A program made the translations under genes and the position numbers. Source: an uncultured Helicobacter sp. (GTDB lineage: Bacteria > Campylobacterota > Campylobacteria > Campylobacterales > Helicobacteraceae). Taken from it: a stretch of 64,000 bases of DNA. Position 1 is the first letter of the stretch, and each line of letters opens with the position of its first letter. The stretch covers positions 62,001 to 126,000 of the forward strand of contig NZ_CALERY010000002.1 of the NCBI RefSeq assembly GCF_937906905.1. The letters are read 5' to 3'. The notes beneath the pieces were generated by a model that ran no database searches, had not been told where the DNA came from, and saw only the letters and a list, made by a program, of their open reading frames with translations. Shown one piece after another: positions 9,296 to 18,053 of the stretch.

Positions 9296-12200
9296 GCAAA
9301 AAAATCCTGCAAGGCTCGTGGGGTGTTGATGTCATTTTGCTGGATTTCGCGGATAGATTCTGCGCCCACAAGCGCGGCGGCTATGGTGGTGAAGTATGGC
9401 ACAGAGCTTTTAAGCACTTGGCGGCGGATTTCTCTAGCGTCATCTTTGGTTTGACTATCATCGCTGGTGTTTATCACAAGCGCGATGTCATTATTCATTA
9501 TCAAGTCTTGGATATTGGGGCGACCTTGCGAGATTTTTAGCACACAAGTTGAGGGAATCTCTGCGGATTCTAAAATCTTGTGCGTGCCTTCAGTCGCACA
9601 CACGCTAAAGCCTAGCTCAATGAAGCTTTTGGCAATCTGTGTGGCATAGGGCTTATCGCAATCTGCTAGGGAGATAAAGAGCTTGCCAGAGGTTGGGAGG
9701 GTGTTTTTACTAGCATTTTGCGCTTTGGCAAAGCTTATCCCAAAGCTTGTGGAAATCCCCATAACCTCGCCTGTGCTTTTCATCTCTGGTCCTAGCAGCA
9801 AGTCTGCGCCACTAAGCTTGTGGAATGGGAAGACAGAGTCTTTGACTGCGATATGTGTGTAGGGCTTGGATTCTAGGGGGGATTTGGTGAAGTCTATGCG
9901 CTTATGCTTGTCATAAAATTGCAAGGCTTCGCGCAAATCGCCCTGCCACATCACGCGTGTAGCGACCTTTGCTAGCGGGATTCCGCTAGCCTTGCTCACA
10001 AATGGCACGGTGCGGCTTGCACGCGGATTTACTTCGATGATATAGAGCGTGTCTTTGTGGATAGCGTATTGGATATTGATAAGCCCTACAATGCCAAGCT
10101 CTAAGGCGATTTTGCACGTGCTTTGGCGGATTTCATCAAGCAGATGCTCCGCGATACTGACACTTGGCAGCACGCTCGTAGAGTCTCCAGAATGCACCCC
10201 AGCTTCTTCGATATGCTGCATAATCCCGCCGATATACACTTCCTTGCCATCGCTTAAGGCATCGACATCAAGCTCGATAGCGTGGTCTAAGAATTTATCA
10301 ATCAGCACAGGAGAGTCCTCGCTCACTTTCACCGCTTCTTCCATATATACGCGCAGCTCATCAGCATCTTGCACGATCCGCATAGCCCGCCCCCCTAGCA
10401 CATAGCTAGGGCGCACAAGCACAGGGTAGCTAATCTGGCTTGCCACGCTGAAGGCTTGCTCTTTGGTATAGGCTATGCCATTTTCTGGCTGCTTTAGCCC
10501 AAGCGCATTGATAAAGTGGGCAAATTTCTCTCTATCTTCGGCAGTGTCGATGACTTTGGCACTTGTGCCGATGATGTTGGCGTGGATTTTAGTAAGTGAG
10601 TGGGCAAGCTTTAGCGGCGTCTGCCCCCCAAAATGCACGATAATGCCATCTGGATTCTCTCGCTCAATCACTGCGCGCACTCGCTCAAAATCAATTGGCT
10701 CAAAGTAGAGCATATCGCTGGTGTCATAATCGGTGCTCACGGTCTCTGGGTTGCAGTTATACATTATGCTTTGCACGCCCAAATCTGCTAGGGCGAAGCT
10801 GGCATGCACGCAGCAGTAGTCAAATTCGATGCCTTGACCGATGCGGTTAGGACCGCCGCCGATAATCATAACCTTAGCTGGCGTTGGCTGCTGCTTGGTG
10901 GATTCGGCTTTGCGCGATAAATCGGCGATTCTACGCGATTGTCGGCGGTCATTACCGCTAAGGTAACTCCCTTGCCAATCGCTTGAAAGCCCCGATTTCT
11001 CATCGCAAATCCTAGAATCCTTTGCTTGTTCGCTTAGATTTTTGTCATTGCGAGATTCTGCGCTAGCAGAATCGTGGCAATCCATACTAGAATCCACTTT
11101 TGCTGCTGCCTGCGGTGTTTTTACACCTTCAGCTTTATCGCCAGAATCTATTTTTGCATTTTTGTCAAAAGTGGATTCTAGGGCAATATTCTCGCGGAAG
11201 GATTTTTTGCTCTGTGCTTGTTCTGTGTCTGTTTGGGATTCTAAGATTTTGGAGCTAGAATCGTGGCTTTTCGAGCCGCGCGCGGAGATAAGCCTTGAGT
11301 GGCTATCGCACAAGCGCGGCGATGAAATCCGCGATTCTAGCCCAAAAGCTGAATCCATTAAGGTGAAAGTGGAGTAAAGATAAGGCGTCTTCGCTTCAAA
11401 CTCCGCCGCACAAGTATCCACCTCCTCATACACCGCCCCCACGCCCATTTCTTTGCGCAAATTATACAGCTCACTCTCGCTTATCTCTAGCCGCTCCTTT
11501 TTGCCTAGCTCGTAGCAAATCATCTTATCGCTAAAGCCTTGTGATTTTAGGCGGCGCAGGGCTTTTGGGTCATTGAGCACATCGCTAGTGATAGACTCTT
11601 GCGCGGCGACTAGCTCGCTAATTTGGTGGAGAAACCACCTATCAATCTGGCAGAGACTCTGCACTTCTTCTACACTAAGCCCCAAGCGGAAGCAGTCCGC
11701 CACATAGAGTAGCCGCTCTGCATTAGGGCGGCGGCTCTCTTTACGCGCTAGGCTTAGGTCATCTGTGAGTGAGTTTAGCCCATAGTAGCCACACTCTAGG
11801 CTGCATAACGCCTTTTGCAAGCTCTCTTTGAAACTCCCGCCTATTGCCATAACCTCGCCGATAGACTTCATACTCGTGCTAAGGGTAGAATCCGCTTTTG
11901 GAAACTTCTCAAAGGTAAAGCGCGGGATTTTAGTAACGATATAATCAATGCTAGGCTCAAAGCTTGCCGGCGTGCCGGTAATGTCGTTTTGTATCTCATC
12001 TAGGCTAAAGCCCACCGCTAGCAAGGTGGCAATCTTGGCGATGGGGTAGCCTGTGGCTTTGCTCGCAAGCGCGGAGCTGCGCGATACGCGCGGATTCATC
12101 TCAATCACCGTCATTCTGCCATTTTTGGGATTTATGGCAAACTGCACATTGCTCCCGCCTGTATCTACGCCAATTTCGCGCAGGATTTTGAAGCTCGCAT

Positions 12201-12990
12201 CGCGCATTCTTTGATACTCTTTATCTGTAAGTGTGAGTGCTGGGGCTATGGTGATAGAATCTCCTGTATGCACGCCCATAGGGTCAAGATTTTCGATACT
12301 GCATACGATTATGCAGTTGTCATTCCTATCGCGGATAACCTCCATTTCATACTCTTTCCAGCCTAGCAAGGACTCTTCGATGAGAATCTCACTAATAGGG
12401 CTTGCCTCTAGCCCCGCCTTTGCCAATGCCTTAAACTCCTGGATATTATACGCCACGCCGCTACCCCCGCCTGCTAGCGTATAGCTCGCGCGGATAATGA
12501 GCGGGAAGCCGATGTCATTAGCAGCCTTTAGGGCTTCTTCTTCTGTATAGGCATAGTGGCTTTTGGGCAGATCCATTCCTATTTTTAGCATTGCTTCTTT
12601 GAATGCTTGGCGATCTTCCCCCTTTTTAATCGCCTCTGGCTTTGCCCCTAAAAACTGCACGCCCTCTAGCAGCCCACTCTCGTGCAGCTCCATAGCGATA
12701 TTAAGCGCGGTTTGTCCGCCCATCGTGGGCAAAATCGCATCGACTCTCTCAAGCTTGATAATGTTATGCACGACTTCTTTAGTAATTGGCTCGATATAGG
12801 TGCGATCGGCTAGCTCTGGGTCTGTCATAATCGTAGCGGGGTTGGAGTTAATAAGCACCACACGATACCCCAAGCTTTTAAGCGTTTTAGCCGCTTGCGT
12901 GCCCGAGTAGTCAAACTCACACGCCTGCCCTATGACAATGGGACCTGAGCCGATGAGCAAAATCGTTTTAATATCCGTGCGTTTAGGCAT
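9292..12990 (-). CDS. carB: Carbamoyl-phosphate synthase large subunit with a ~160-residue repeat-built insertion
   Basis: CarB makes carbamoyl phosphate from bicarbonate, ATP and glutamine-derived ammonia, for pyrimidines and arginine. Both ATP-grasp halves are complete: the first begins with [20 protein letters not shown], the second with [20 protein letters not shown]. The protein is 1232 residues against about 1070 in E. coli. The excess falls exactly between the halves (residues ~545-703), after [16 protein letters not shown] and before [10 protein letters not shown]. This stretch is low complexity, rich in Ser, Asp and Glu, and is assembled from repeat modules also found in lysS (10897-11025) and GT61 (11188-11363, 11044-11085). 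The site is an interdomain surface, so activity could survive. The TGA overlaps the TTG start frame of the Sua5-like gene. Confidence 0.97.
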   Translation of the reverse strand: MPKRTDIKTILLIGSGPIVIGQACEFDYSGTQAAKTLKSLGYRVVLINSNPATIMTDPELADRTYIEPITKEVVHNIIKLERVDAILPTMGGQTALNIAMELHESGLLEGVQFLGAKPEAIKKGEDRQAFKEAMLKIGMDLPKSHYAYTEEEALKAANDIGFPLIIRASYTLAGGGSGVAYNIQEFKALAKAGLEASPISEILIEESLLGWKEYEMEVIRDRNDNCIIVCSIENLDPMGVHTGDSITIAPALTLTDKEYQRMRDASFKILREIGVDTGGSNVQFAINPKNGRMTVIEMNPRVSRSSALASKATGYPIAKIATLLAVGFSLDEIQNDITGTPASFEPSIDYIVTKIPRFTFEKFPKADSTLSTSMKSIGEVMAIGGSFKESLQKALCSLECGYYGLNSLTDDLSLARKESRRPNAERLLYVADCFRLGLSVEEVQSLCQIDRWFLHQISELVAAQESITSDVLNDPKALRRLKSQGFSDKMICYELGKKERLEISESELYNLRKEMGVGAVYEEVDTCAAEFEAKTPYLYSTFTLMDSAFGLESRISSPRLCDSHSRLISARGSKSHDSSSKILESQTDTEQAQSKKSFRENIALESTFDKNAKIDSGDKAEGVKTPQAAAKVDSSMDCHDSASAESRNDKNLSEQAKDSRICDEKSGLSSDWQGSYLSGNDRRQSRRIADLSRKAESTKQQPTPAKVMIIGGGPNRIGQGIEFDYCCVHASFALADLGVQSIMYNCNPETVSTDYDTSDMLYFEPIDFERVRAVIERENPDGIIVHFGGQTPLKLAHSLTKIHANIIGTSAKVIDTAEDREKFAHFINALGLKQPENGIAYTKEQAFSVASQISYPVLVRPSYVLGGRAMRIVQDADELRVYMEEAVKVSEDSPVLIDKFLDHAIELDVDALSDGKEVYIGGIMQHIEEAGVHSGDSTSVLPSVSIAEHLLDEIRQSTCKIALELGIVGLINIQYAIHKDTLYIIEVNPRASRTVPFVSKASGIPLAKVATRVMWQGDLREALQFYDKHKRIDFTKSPLESKPYTHIAVKDSVFPFHKLSGADLLLGPEMKSTGEVMGISTSFGISFAKAQNASKNTLPTSGKLFISLADCDKPYATQIAKSFIELGFSVCATEGTHKILESAEIPSTCVLKISQGRPNIQDLIMNNDIALVINTSDDSQTKDDAREIRRQVLKSSVPYFTTIAAALVGAESIREIQQNDINTPRALQDFFA
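10897..11025. repeat. Palindromic repeat module ([12 protein letters not shown] type), carB copy
   Basis: 129 bases matching 22209-22337 in lysS without a gap and with about a dozen mismatches by eye. A 38-base core from TCATTACCGCTAAGG to CCAATCGCTTGA is identical. On the coding strand the module has imperfect arms GCGATTGGC/GACAATCGC and an inner stem TTACC-TTAGC-GGTAA. It is read in frame, encoding [17 protein letters not shown]. Confidence 0.9.
11044..11085. repeat. TCATTGCGAG-hairpin-GGCAATCCAT repeat, carB copy
   Basis: The 42-base element has ends GTCATTGCGAG and GGCAATCCAT and an inner stem GATTCTGC-GCTA-GCAGAATC of 8 bp. It is in frame within carB, encoding [14 protein letters not shown]. 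Related copies with different stems occur at 42319-42360, 34565-34600 and 34654-34692. Confidence 0.85.
11161..11363. repeat. DSAF/KILESQ/ESTF repeat module, carB copy
   Basis: The carB linker peptide here contains [23 protein letters not shown] and [12 protein letters not shown]. The GT61 gene at 42540-42716 encodes DSAFWLETAISAPRE, SSAKILESQ and SFREQVALKST in the same order. DNA similarity is about two-thirds by eye, with shared words such as CTCGCGGAA and AAAAGCTGAATCC. Confidence 0.75.
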
Positions 12991-13138
12991 GGGGATCCTT
13001 TAAGTGCGTTAGGTTGATAGCCAGAGATAAAATCTGCGGATTCTAGCTAAAGTATGCTTAAAATGCCAAGATAGGCACAAGGAGCCCAGAGTATCCACAA
13101 ACAGAATAAGCGCAAGTGGTAATAAATCTGGCTACAAG

Positions 13139-13600
13139 CTACATTTTCTTACTACGAAGCAAAATCTCGCGGCAGATGAGATTGCTTGAAAATGCACATT
13201 TAAAAGCAGGCTGGACACTAAAATCACTGGGCTCGAGTGTGAAATTCACCGATTGTCCAAGCACATTGGCGCGAAAACGATTGCGGACAAAAACTAGAGA
13301 GCAGGTATTGGATTCTAGGGAGTGGGCTTGGATAAGGGCTTGCACCGCAGCAGGATCTGGCGCACTGCCTAGCAACGCATGACGCGCATAGAGAAAAGAG
13401 AGCTGCTCTTGAATGGTATTTAGGGTATTGGCGAGCTTGATGTAGCAGGATTTCTTACCAAAATCTAGCTGCTTTGGCACCACCATAAGTAGCACCCCAC
13501 ACACCGCAATGACAAAGACCAGCTCAATGAAGCTAAATGCACCAGAGAACCCGTTTCTAGCGACTTTGCTGGATTGCCTGCTCAATCTTTTGTAGGACAT
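13139..13600 (-). CDS. Type II/IV pseudopilin-like protein
   Basis: About 153 residues. A short basic leader is followed by GAFSFIELVFVIAVCGVLLM, the class III prepilin signature: G at -1, F/E at the mature start, then a hydrophobic helix. The rest is a small globular domain with cysteine pairs (KSCYIKL, NTCSLVF, FKCAFSSNLIC). I chose ATG 13600 (MSYKRLS), since a longer frame runs into the upstream Dsb-like gene, although the ribosome site is weak. A prepilin peptidase and the GspF-type platform (fragment at 1-223) would be its partners. It may belong to a pseudopilus for secretion or DNA handling; the exact role is unknown. Confidence 0.75.
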   Translation of the reverse strand: MSYKRLSRQSSKVARNGFSGAFSFIELVFVIAVCGVLLMVVPKQLDFGKKSCYIKLANTLNTIQEQLSFLYARHALLGSAPDPAAVQALIQAHSLESNTCSLVFVRNRFRANVLGQSVNFTLEPSDFSVQPAFKCAFSSNLICREILLRSKKM

Positions 13601-13664
13601 ATTGGCACGCGGTTTTAAGGAACTTTTGCCAAATGCTAGCTTGCACTGCTTGCTAGGCGAGAAT

Positions 13665-14462
13665 CTAGTTTGGACGCTTGATGATATAGGGCACACCTTG
13701 CAAGCCAGCTTGCTGGAGATTCATGCCAATAAGCGCAAGATCTGCGTATATCTCATCTCGCTCCTTTTTCGCATCGTCATAGCGCACGGAGCTTGGTGCA
13801 AACCCTTTGTCAAACACGCGCTTTAGCACAGCTATCTGCTCTTCTTTTGATTTTGTGTTTTTGATAAGCTTGGCAAATGCAGCAGCTTTGTCCAAAGAAT
13901 CCTGACGCAAAATCCCCACCACCATGATAACAAGGCTAGAATCCTTGGCGTATTCTTGGAGCTTTTCTACTTCGTTTTTGCAGTAGGGGCAGTTTGGGTC
14001 AAGCACCATGTAGATGGTGTATTTGGCAGATTTGTTTGGCAGGGTGATAGTGTTACTACTATGTGTGCTAAAGATTTTTAGCACACTATCATCGACGAGT
14101 TGTTTATTGTGCTCTTGGGATTTTTTAATGGCTTTGGCAAGATTTTTCTCCACGATGCTATCAGTGGAGAGGATCAAATCTGGCGTGGCGATGATGATTG
14201 TTTTGCCATTTTCATGCGCAAGCAGCGGGACCCAATAGCCCTCACGCTCCAAAATCACAAACGAAAAATCCTTAAGTCCAGAAGCCTCAGTAGAAATCAT
14301 TTTCATGGAGACTTCTTTAGATTCTGGGGTGGATTGGAGCATCTTATTGAGCGTAGAAAACAGCTGCTTGGAATCTAGTCCATGAGCATAGAGACTTAGT
14401 AGCATGCAGAGAAGACAAGATTTTACTAGAATCTTACAAGTGTTAGTTGTGTTGCTTATCAT
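13665..14462 (-). CDS. Periplasmic DsbC/DsbG-like thiol-disulfide protein
   Basis: A 265-residue secreted protein. The N-terminus has a signal sequence (LVKSCLLCMLLSLYAHG). A dimerisation-like region precedes a thioredoxin fold with DPNCPYCKNEVEKL (CPYC near residue 157) and a GVPYII loop giving the cis-proline near residue 254. This matches disulfide isomerase/oxidase proteins of the DsbC/DsbG type, such as the periplasmic Dsb of H. pylori. AAGGATAAAC precedes ATG 14462, and the gene overlaps the ftsI end by 20 bases, so the two are co-transcribed. It probably shapes cysteine-containing envelope proteins; the nearby pseudopilin and the Sel1 protein at 55421 have such cysteines. Confidence 0.85.
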   Translation of the reverse strand: MISNTTNTCKILVKSCLLCMLLSLYAHGLDSKQLFSTLNKMLQSTPESKEVSMKMISTEASGLKDFSFVILEREGYWVPLLAHENGKTIIIATPDLILSTDSIVEKNLAKAIKKSQEHNKQLVDDSVLKIFSTHSSNTITLPNKSAKYTIYMVLDPNCPYCKNEVEKLQEYAKDSSLVIMVVGILRQDSLDKAAAFAKLIKNTKSKEEQIAVLKRVFDKGFAPSSVRYDDAKKERDEIYADLALIGMNLQQAGLQGVPYIIKRPN

Positions 14463-16269
14463 GTTTATCCTTTGTGGTGGATTGGGCTTGTTTCTGTGCT
14501 TGGGGCTTGAGCTTGCCTTGGGCGACTAGCTCTTTTACGATTTTTTGAAATACGGGGGCAGAGGTCTGGGCACCATAGTAATGCTGCCCTGATGAGCCAA
14601 AGGTTACTATCCCTATGACATAGGTGTTCTCACTATCTTTGGCAAAGCCAAAAAACGAGCCATTGTAAGTCTCTCCATAGCCACCAGATGATGCTGCGAC
14701 CCTGGCTGTGCCTGTTTTGCCCCCGACAATAATATTCTCCACTTTAGCAGCTTTTCCTGTGCCAGACTCTACGACTTTGATGAGCAGATCTTGCATTTTT
14801 TGCGCAGTAGCGCTTGAGATTACGCGTTTGGGGGCGGGAAGATTTGGCAAATATATAGAGCCATCTTGGGCTTTGAAACTTTGTGCGATATGTGGTGCAA
14901 CCAGATGCCCCCCATTGACAAACACCCCATACGCGCGCAATAGCTGCATAAAAGTAACACGCACATTATAGCCATAGGAAGCAGAGGCTTTTGCCGCAGA
15001 GGATTCCCTGCTAAGCTCGCGCACAGATGGGATAAGCCCGATTTGCTCATAGGGAAAATCCACGCCTGTTTTTTGGTTAAGCCCAAAAGATTTTAGCCCA
15101 TCATAAAATTCTTTCCCGCTAAAAAGCATGGAGAGCTTGACCATACCCACATTGCTCGAGCGCAGAAGAACATCTTCTATGGTAGGATTTTTGGGCATAA
15201 TTGAATCATCCTTGATAATGTAGCGCCCCACGCGATAGTAGCCGCCATTTAGATCAATTGAACTAAGTGGATTTATAAGCTGTTTTTCCAAAAGCAGAGC
15301 ATAGATAAGCGGCTTAATCGTGCTGCCAGGCTCAAATGACTCTATGGCACGGATTTTGAGATTAGGGACATCTTGCTTGCGTATGGCTTTGGGATTAAAA
15401 CGATTAGAACTTGCAAGTGCCAAAATTTGACCATTTCTAGGGTCAAGCACACCCGCGATAACCTGCTCGGAGTCAAACTCCTTAATCGCTGTGTCCAAGA
15501 TCCCCTCCACCCTCTGCTGCAATCGCAGCGATACGCCAAGCCTCACATCAAACCCATCATAGCGCAGCTGCTGCAGGGCGCGCTTATCCTGAATAATGTT
15601 AAATCCAATATCACGCCTGCCAGATACGCGACCCTGACTCACAGGGCGCAGGATATTATCATAGAACTTCTCGATGCCATCTACGCCCTCGGGCATGGTA
15701 ATCCTAGAATCTAGCTCTTTTTTGGTTGTGTAGCCCACGAATGGCTCAAGCAAATCTGCGTAAGGATACTCCCTATCCACACCGCTCACTTCAATACTAA
15801 GCCCAGATTTCTGCATAAGCTTACCATCATGCTCATATTCTCTAAATACATCATATGCGAGCAATTTGGCATTAAGCGATTTGAGATTGGCAGCAGTTTT
15901 GGGGCTGATGTCATAGGAGATTGTAGTGTAGCTTGGACGCCCGAAAGCCTGCTCGATTTTGGTCATGGGGATTTGGCTGTAAATCTCTAAAAGCGTGGTA
16001 AAAAGCTCTTTTTTATCCGGGTCAATGGAGCGAGGGTTGAAGCTTAACTTGTAGAGCTTTTTGCTCCTAGCTAGTGAAAACCCCTCTTGCACACCCTCAT
16101 CAGTATAAATAGCACCTCGCACAGCAACATCAGCTTTAGTAACAATGAGTGTAGGCATTTTGTCGCGCGGGAGAACGATTTTGGCATAGACTACGCCCAG
16201 AAATACAATAAATCCAAGCAGTAACAATAAGAAAAAAATAAGGATATTACGAGATTTCTCCAGCTGCAT
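14443..16269 (-). CDS. ftsI: Peptidoglycan D,D-transpeptidase FtsI (PBP3)
   Basis: A division-specific transpeptidase that cross-links septal peptidoglycan. After a cytoplasmic start comes one membrane helix (ILIFFLLLLLGFIVFLGVVY), then a PBP dimerisation domain with KADVAVRGAIYTDEG, and the transpeptidase domain. The active-site triad is visible: PGSTIKPL (SxxK, ~residue 316), LRSSNVG (SxN, ~370) and VGGKTGTARVA (KTG, ~517). The 608-residue length is normal. The order ftsI downstream of flgB-flgC-fliE is the H. pylori arrangement, so cell division and flagellar rod genes share a transcript. Confidence 0.95.
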   Translation of the reverse strand: MQLEKSRNILIFFLLLLLGFIVFLGVVYAKIVLPRDKMPTLIVTKADVAVRGAIYTDEGVQEGFSLARSKKLYKLSFNPRSIDPDKKELFTTLLEIYSQIPMTKIEQAFGRPSYTTISYDISPKTAANLKSLNAKLLAYDVFREYEHDGKLMQKSGLSIEVSGVDREYPYADLLEPFVGYTTKKELDSRITMPEGVDGIEKFYDNILRPVSQGRVSGRRDIGFNIIQDKRALQQLRYDGFDVRLGVSLRLQQRVEGILDTAIKEFDSEQVIAGVLDPRNGQILALASSNRFNPKAIRKQDVPNLKIRAIESFEPGSTIKPLIYALLLEKQLINPLSSIDLNGGYYRVGRYIIKDDSIMPKNPTIEDVLLRSSNVGMVKLSMLFSGKEFYDGLKSFGLNQKTGVDFPYEQIGLIPSVRELSRESSAAKASASYGYNVRVTFMQLLRAYGVFVNGGHLVAPHIAQSFKAQDGSIYLPNLPAPKRVISSATAQKMQDLLIKVVESGTGKAAKVENIIVGGKTGTARVAASSGGYGETYNGSFFGFAKDSENTYVIGIVTFGSSGQHYYGAQTSAPVFQKIVKELVAQGKLKPQAQKQAQSTTKDKHDKQHN

Positions 16270-16279
16270 GCGCGAGAAT

Positions 16280-16585
16280 CTAGACTTGTGTGCGGAGAAT
16301 TTCTTTGTATGCGCTTAGGGCTTTGTTGCGCACCTCGAGCATAAGCTTCATGCTAGTTTCTGCTTTGCCTATGGCGATAGCTGCTTGGTGGAGATCCTTG
16401 AGCTGACCACTTGCCATATCCGCAAGCGCCTTGTCAGATGTCTCTTGGACTTGGTTTAGCTCATCAATAGACTTCTTTAGCAGTTTAGAAAACTCCCCAT
16501 TCTCACCAGAGCCAGAGACACTTGGGGCTTTCATCGAGCTTGAAGAAAGCGCTTGGTTTAGCCCAACCTTTTTAATCTCATTCAT
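16280..16585 (-). CDS. fliE: Flagellar hook-basal body protein FliE
   Basis: FliE joins the MS ring to the proximal rod. The 101-residue protein has a disordered N-terminus and the family C-terminal helices: FSKLLKKSIDELNQVQ, DLHQAAIAIGKAETSMKLML and VRNKALSAYKEILRTQV. It lies ten bases ahead of ftsI and 147 bases after flgC on the same strand. That gap holds no convincing gene. Confidence 0.95.
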   Translation of the reverse strand: MNEIKKVGLNQALSSSSMKAPSVSGSGENGEFSKLLKKSIDELNQVQETSDKALADMASGQLKDLHQAAIAIGKAETSMKLMLEVRNKALSAYKEILRTQV

Positions 16586-16732
16586 TTCGCTTCTCCCGCG
16601 TAGCTTCCGCTATCTTGTATTGGTATGATTATATCGACTTTTGGTAATTTTATTCTAGTTTGTCCCAGAATCCAGTGTAAATTTTTCCCTGGAGCTGGAC
16701 TAAAATCTGGCGCCCTCATATCTAGGGTAGGT

Positions 16733-17227
16733 CTAAGCTTGCATCATCAAAATCGCATTTCCAGCCATGGTTTTAGCACTCTGGAATGCTGCGACATTTG
16801 CCTGATATGCCCTTGTGGCTTCGATGAGATCAGCCATTTCTACCACAGGATTGATATTGGGATATGCCACATAGCCCTCAGAATTTGCATCAGGGTGATT
16901 TGGCTCATATTTCATCAGTGGCGCACGATCATCGCGCACGATTTTATCGATATACACGCCCATGATCGCAGGCTTTGGAATCTTGCCCAAATCACCCTCA
17001 TTTAATGGATCTTCATACTCTGTGCCATTGGAATTTTTGGCAAGCTTTTCATTAAGTGCTTTATTGAAATCAAATGCACGGAATGAAAGCATTTGCCTCC
17101 TATAAGGTCCGCCCTCATCGGTGCGCGTGGTGTTGGCATTAGCAATGTTTGAGGAAATCATATTTGCACGGATTCTCTGCGCAGAGAGCCCATAGCCGCT
17201 AATGTCAAATGAGTTGAAAAAATTCAT
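16733..17227 (-). CDS. flgC: Flagellar basal-body rod protein FlgC
   Basis: A proximal rod subunit exported by the flagellar type III system. The N-terminus MNFFNSFDISGYGLSAQR and SSNIANANTTRTDEGGPYRR form the conserved rod/hook N-terminal block. NPDANSEGYVAYPNINPVVE and the C-terminal helix with EATRAYQANVAAFQSAKTM close the fold. Length 164 is typical. The ATG follows AAAGGATAAG. Expression likely follows the sigma-54-type promoter ahead of flgB. Confidence 0.96.
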   Translation of the reverse strand: MNFFNSFDISGYGLSAQRIRANMISSNIANANTTRTDEGGPYRRQMLSFRAFDFNKALNEKLAKNSNGTEYEDPLNEGDLGKIPKPAIMGVYIDKIVRDDRAPLMKYEPNHPDANSEGYVAYPNINPVVEMADLIEATRAYQANVAAFQSAKTMAGNAILMMQA

Positions 17228-17273
17228 TTCTTATCCTTTGGTTGTTTATGTTTAGCTACTGCCACTTACCACG

Positions 17274-17720
17274 CTAGATGTTTTTGCCAGCTTCAATCGC
17301 GTAGTTTAGGATACCCTTGTGCTTTTTTAGTGCAGTAGTGATACCTTGATAAACGACAGAGTTTTTTCCCATTTCTGTCGTTTCAATATCCAAATCTACG
17401 CTATTGCCGTCGTTTCTGGCTAAATGCCCATCACGGAAAAACATATCGGGCTTGTGGATATGCCGTGATGTGCGGCTAGCATCAAGTGAAAAATGCATAC
17501 TGCTAGTTTGTGCCATATGGAGGATTTCGGGTTTTTTGTGCTCCAGAATCTCAGCCTGCTCCTTTGCTAGCATGTCGGTAAATTCGATATCTCGTGGGCG
17601 ATAGAATGGGGTATTTTGGTTGGCGATATTTCCTGCTATCAAATCCTGTCGCAATGAGCGATAGTCAAGCGCTTTGTATGCAAGGGGATAAACCTTGGAC
17701 TCCACAGCAAAAGAAATCAT
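17274..17720 (-). CDS. flgB: Flagellar basal-body rod protein FlgB
   Basis: A proximal rod protein of about 148 residues. The conserved start region reads DYRSLRQDLIAGNIANQNTP, and the C-terminus has DLDIETTEMGKNSVVYQG followed by the helix TTALKKHKGILNYAI. I start at ATG 17720 (MISFAVES) because GAAGGAGTGTGC lies directly upstream; the two-codon longer frame would use a GTG inside this ribosome site. It is first in the flgB-flgC-fliE-ftsI run. Confidence 0.95.
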   Translation of the reverse strand: MISFAVESKVYPLAYKALDYRSLRQDLIAGNIANQNTPFYRPRDIEFTDMLAKEQAEILEHKKPEILHMAQTSSMHFSLDASRTSRHIHKPDMFFRDGHLARNDGNSVDLDIETTEMGKNSVVYQGITTALKKHKGILNYAIEAGKNI

Positions 17721-17751
17721 GCACACTCCTTCACAAAATCTACGAAACTAT

Positions 17752-17769
17752 AAGCAATATATATTCCAA
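17752..17769 (-). promoter_or_regulatory. Candidate sigma-54 (RpoN) promoter of flgB
   Basis: The minus strand reads TTGGAATATATATTGCTT: GG and GC are separated by exactly ten bases, the -24/-12 geometry of sigma-54 promoters. It lies 32 bases before the flgB start, leaving a leader of about 20 bases. In H. pylori many rod and hook genes are RpoN-dependent, which supports the assignment. The C after GG is missing, so the match is not perfect. Confidence 0.6.
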
Positions 17770-17905
17770 ATACACGCTACACTTTGAAAGTTTTTAGACA
17801 AAAGCAGTTTGTGAAAATTTCTAAGCTTTTATGAACAACCAAGAACGCTTGATAGAGTAATTTTAGCCAACAGAATGAATAAAGGATTTAGCAGAATTAA
17901 GGAAA

Positions 17906-17981
17906 TGGCGACCCTTGAAAGATTCGAACTTCCGTGACTGCCTAGAAAGGGCAGTATCCTTGACCGCTAGATGAAAGGGTC
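17906..17981 (-). tRNA. tRNA-Glu (anticodon UUC)
   Basis: On the minus strand the acceptor GACCCTT pairs with AAGGGTC, with an encoded CCA end. The anticodon stem CTGCC/GGCAG encloses CTTTCTA with anticodon UUC, and the T loop is TTCGAAT. The gene lies alone in the 17728-18053 intergenic stretch between flgB and the SPOR gene. Apart from this gene, the flgB promoter and a hairpin at 18020, I see nothing else there. Confidence 0.95.
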
Positions 17982-18019
17982 GTATGAGCGAGAGTAGAAC
18001 CCATAGAATCTAAATCTAG

Positions 18020-18049
18020 GAATCTTGGGAGGGTTCTACCCCAAGATTC
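18020..18049. terminator. Terminator-like hairpin after the SPOR gene
   Basis: GAATCTTGGG and CCCAAGATTC form a perfect 10-bp stem around a 10-base loop, five bases beyond the SPOR stop codon. There is no clear T run. Both arms contain the frequent GAATCT/AGATTC word. It lies between the minus-strand SPOR gene and tRNA-Glu. Confidence 0.5.
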
Positions 18050-18053
18050 TGTG

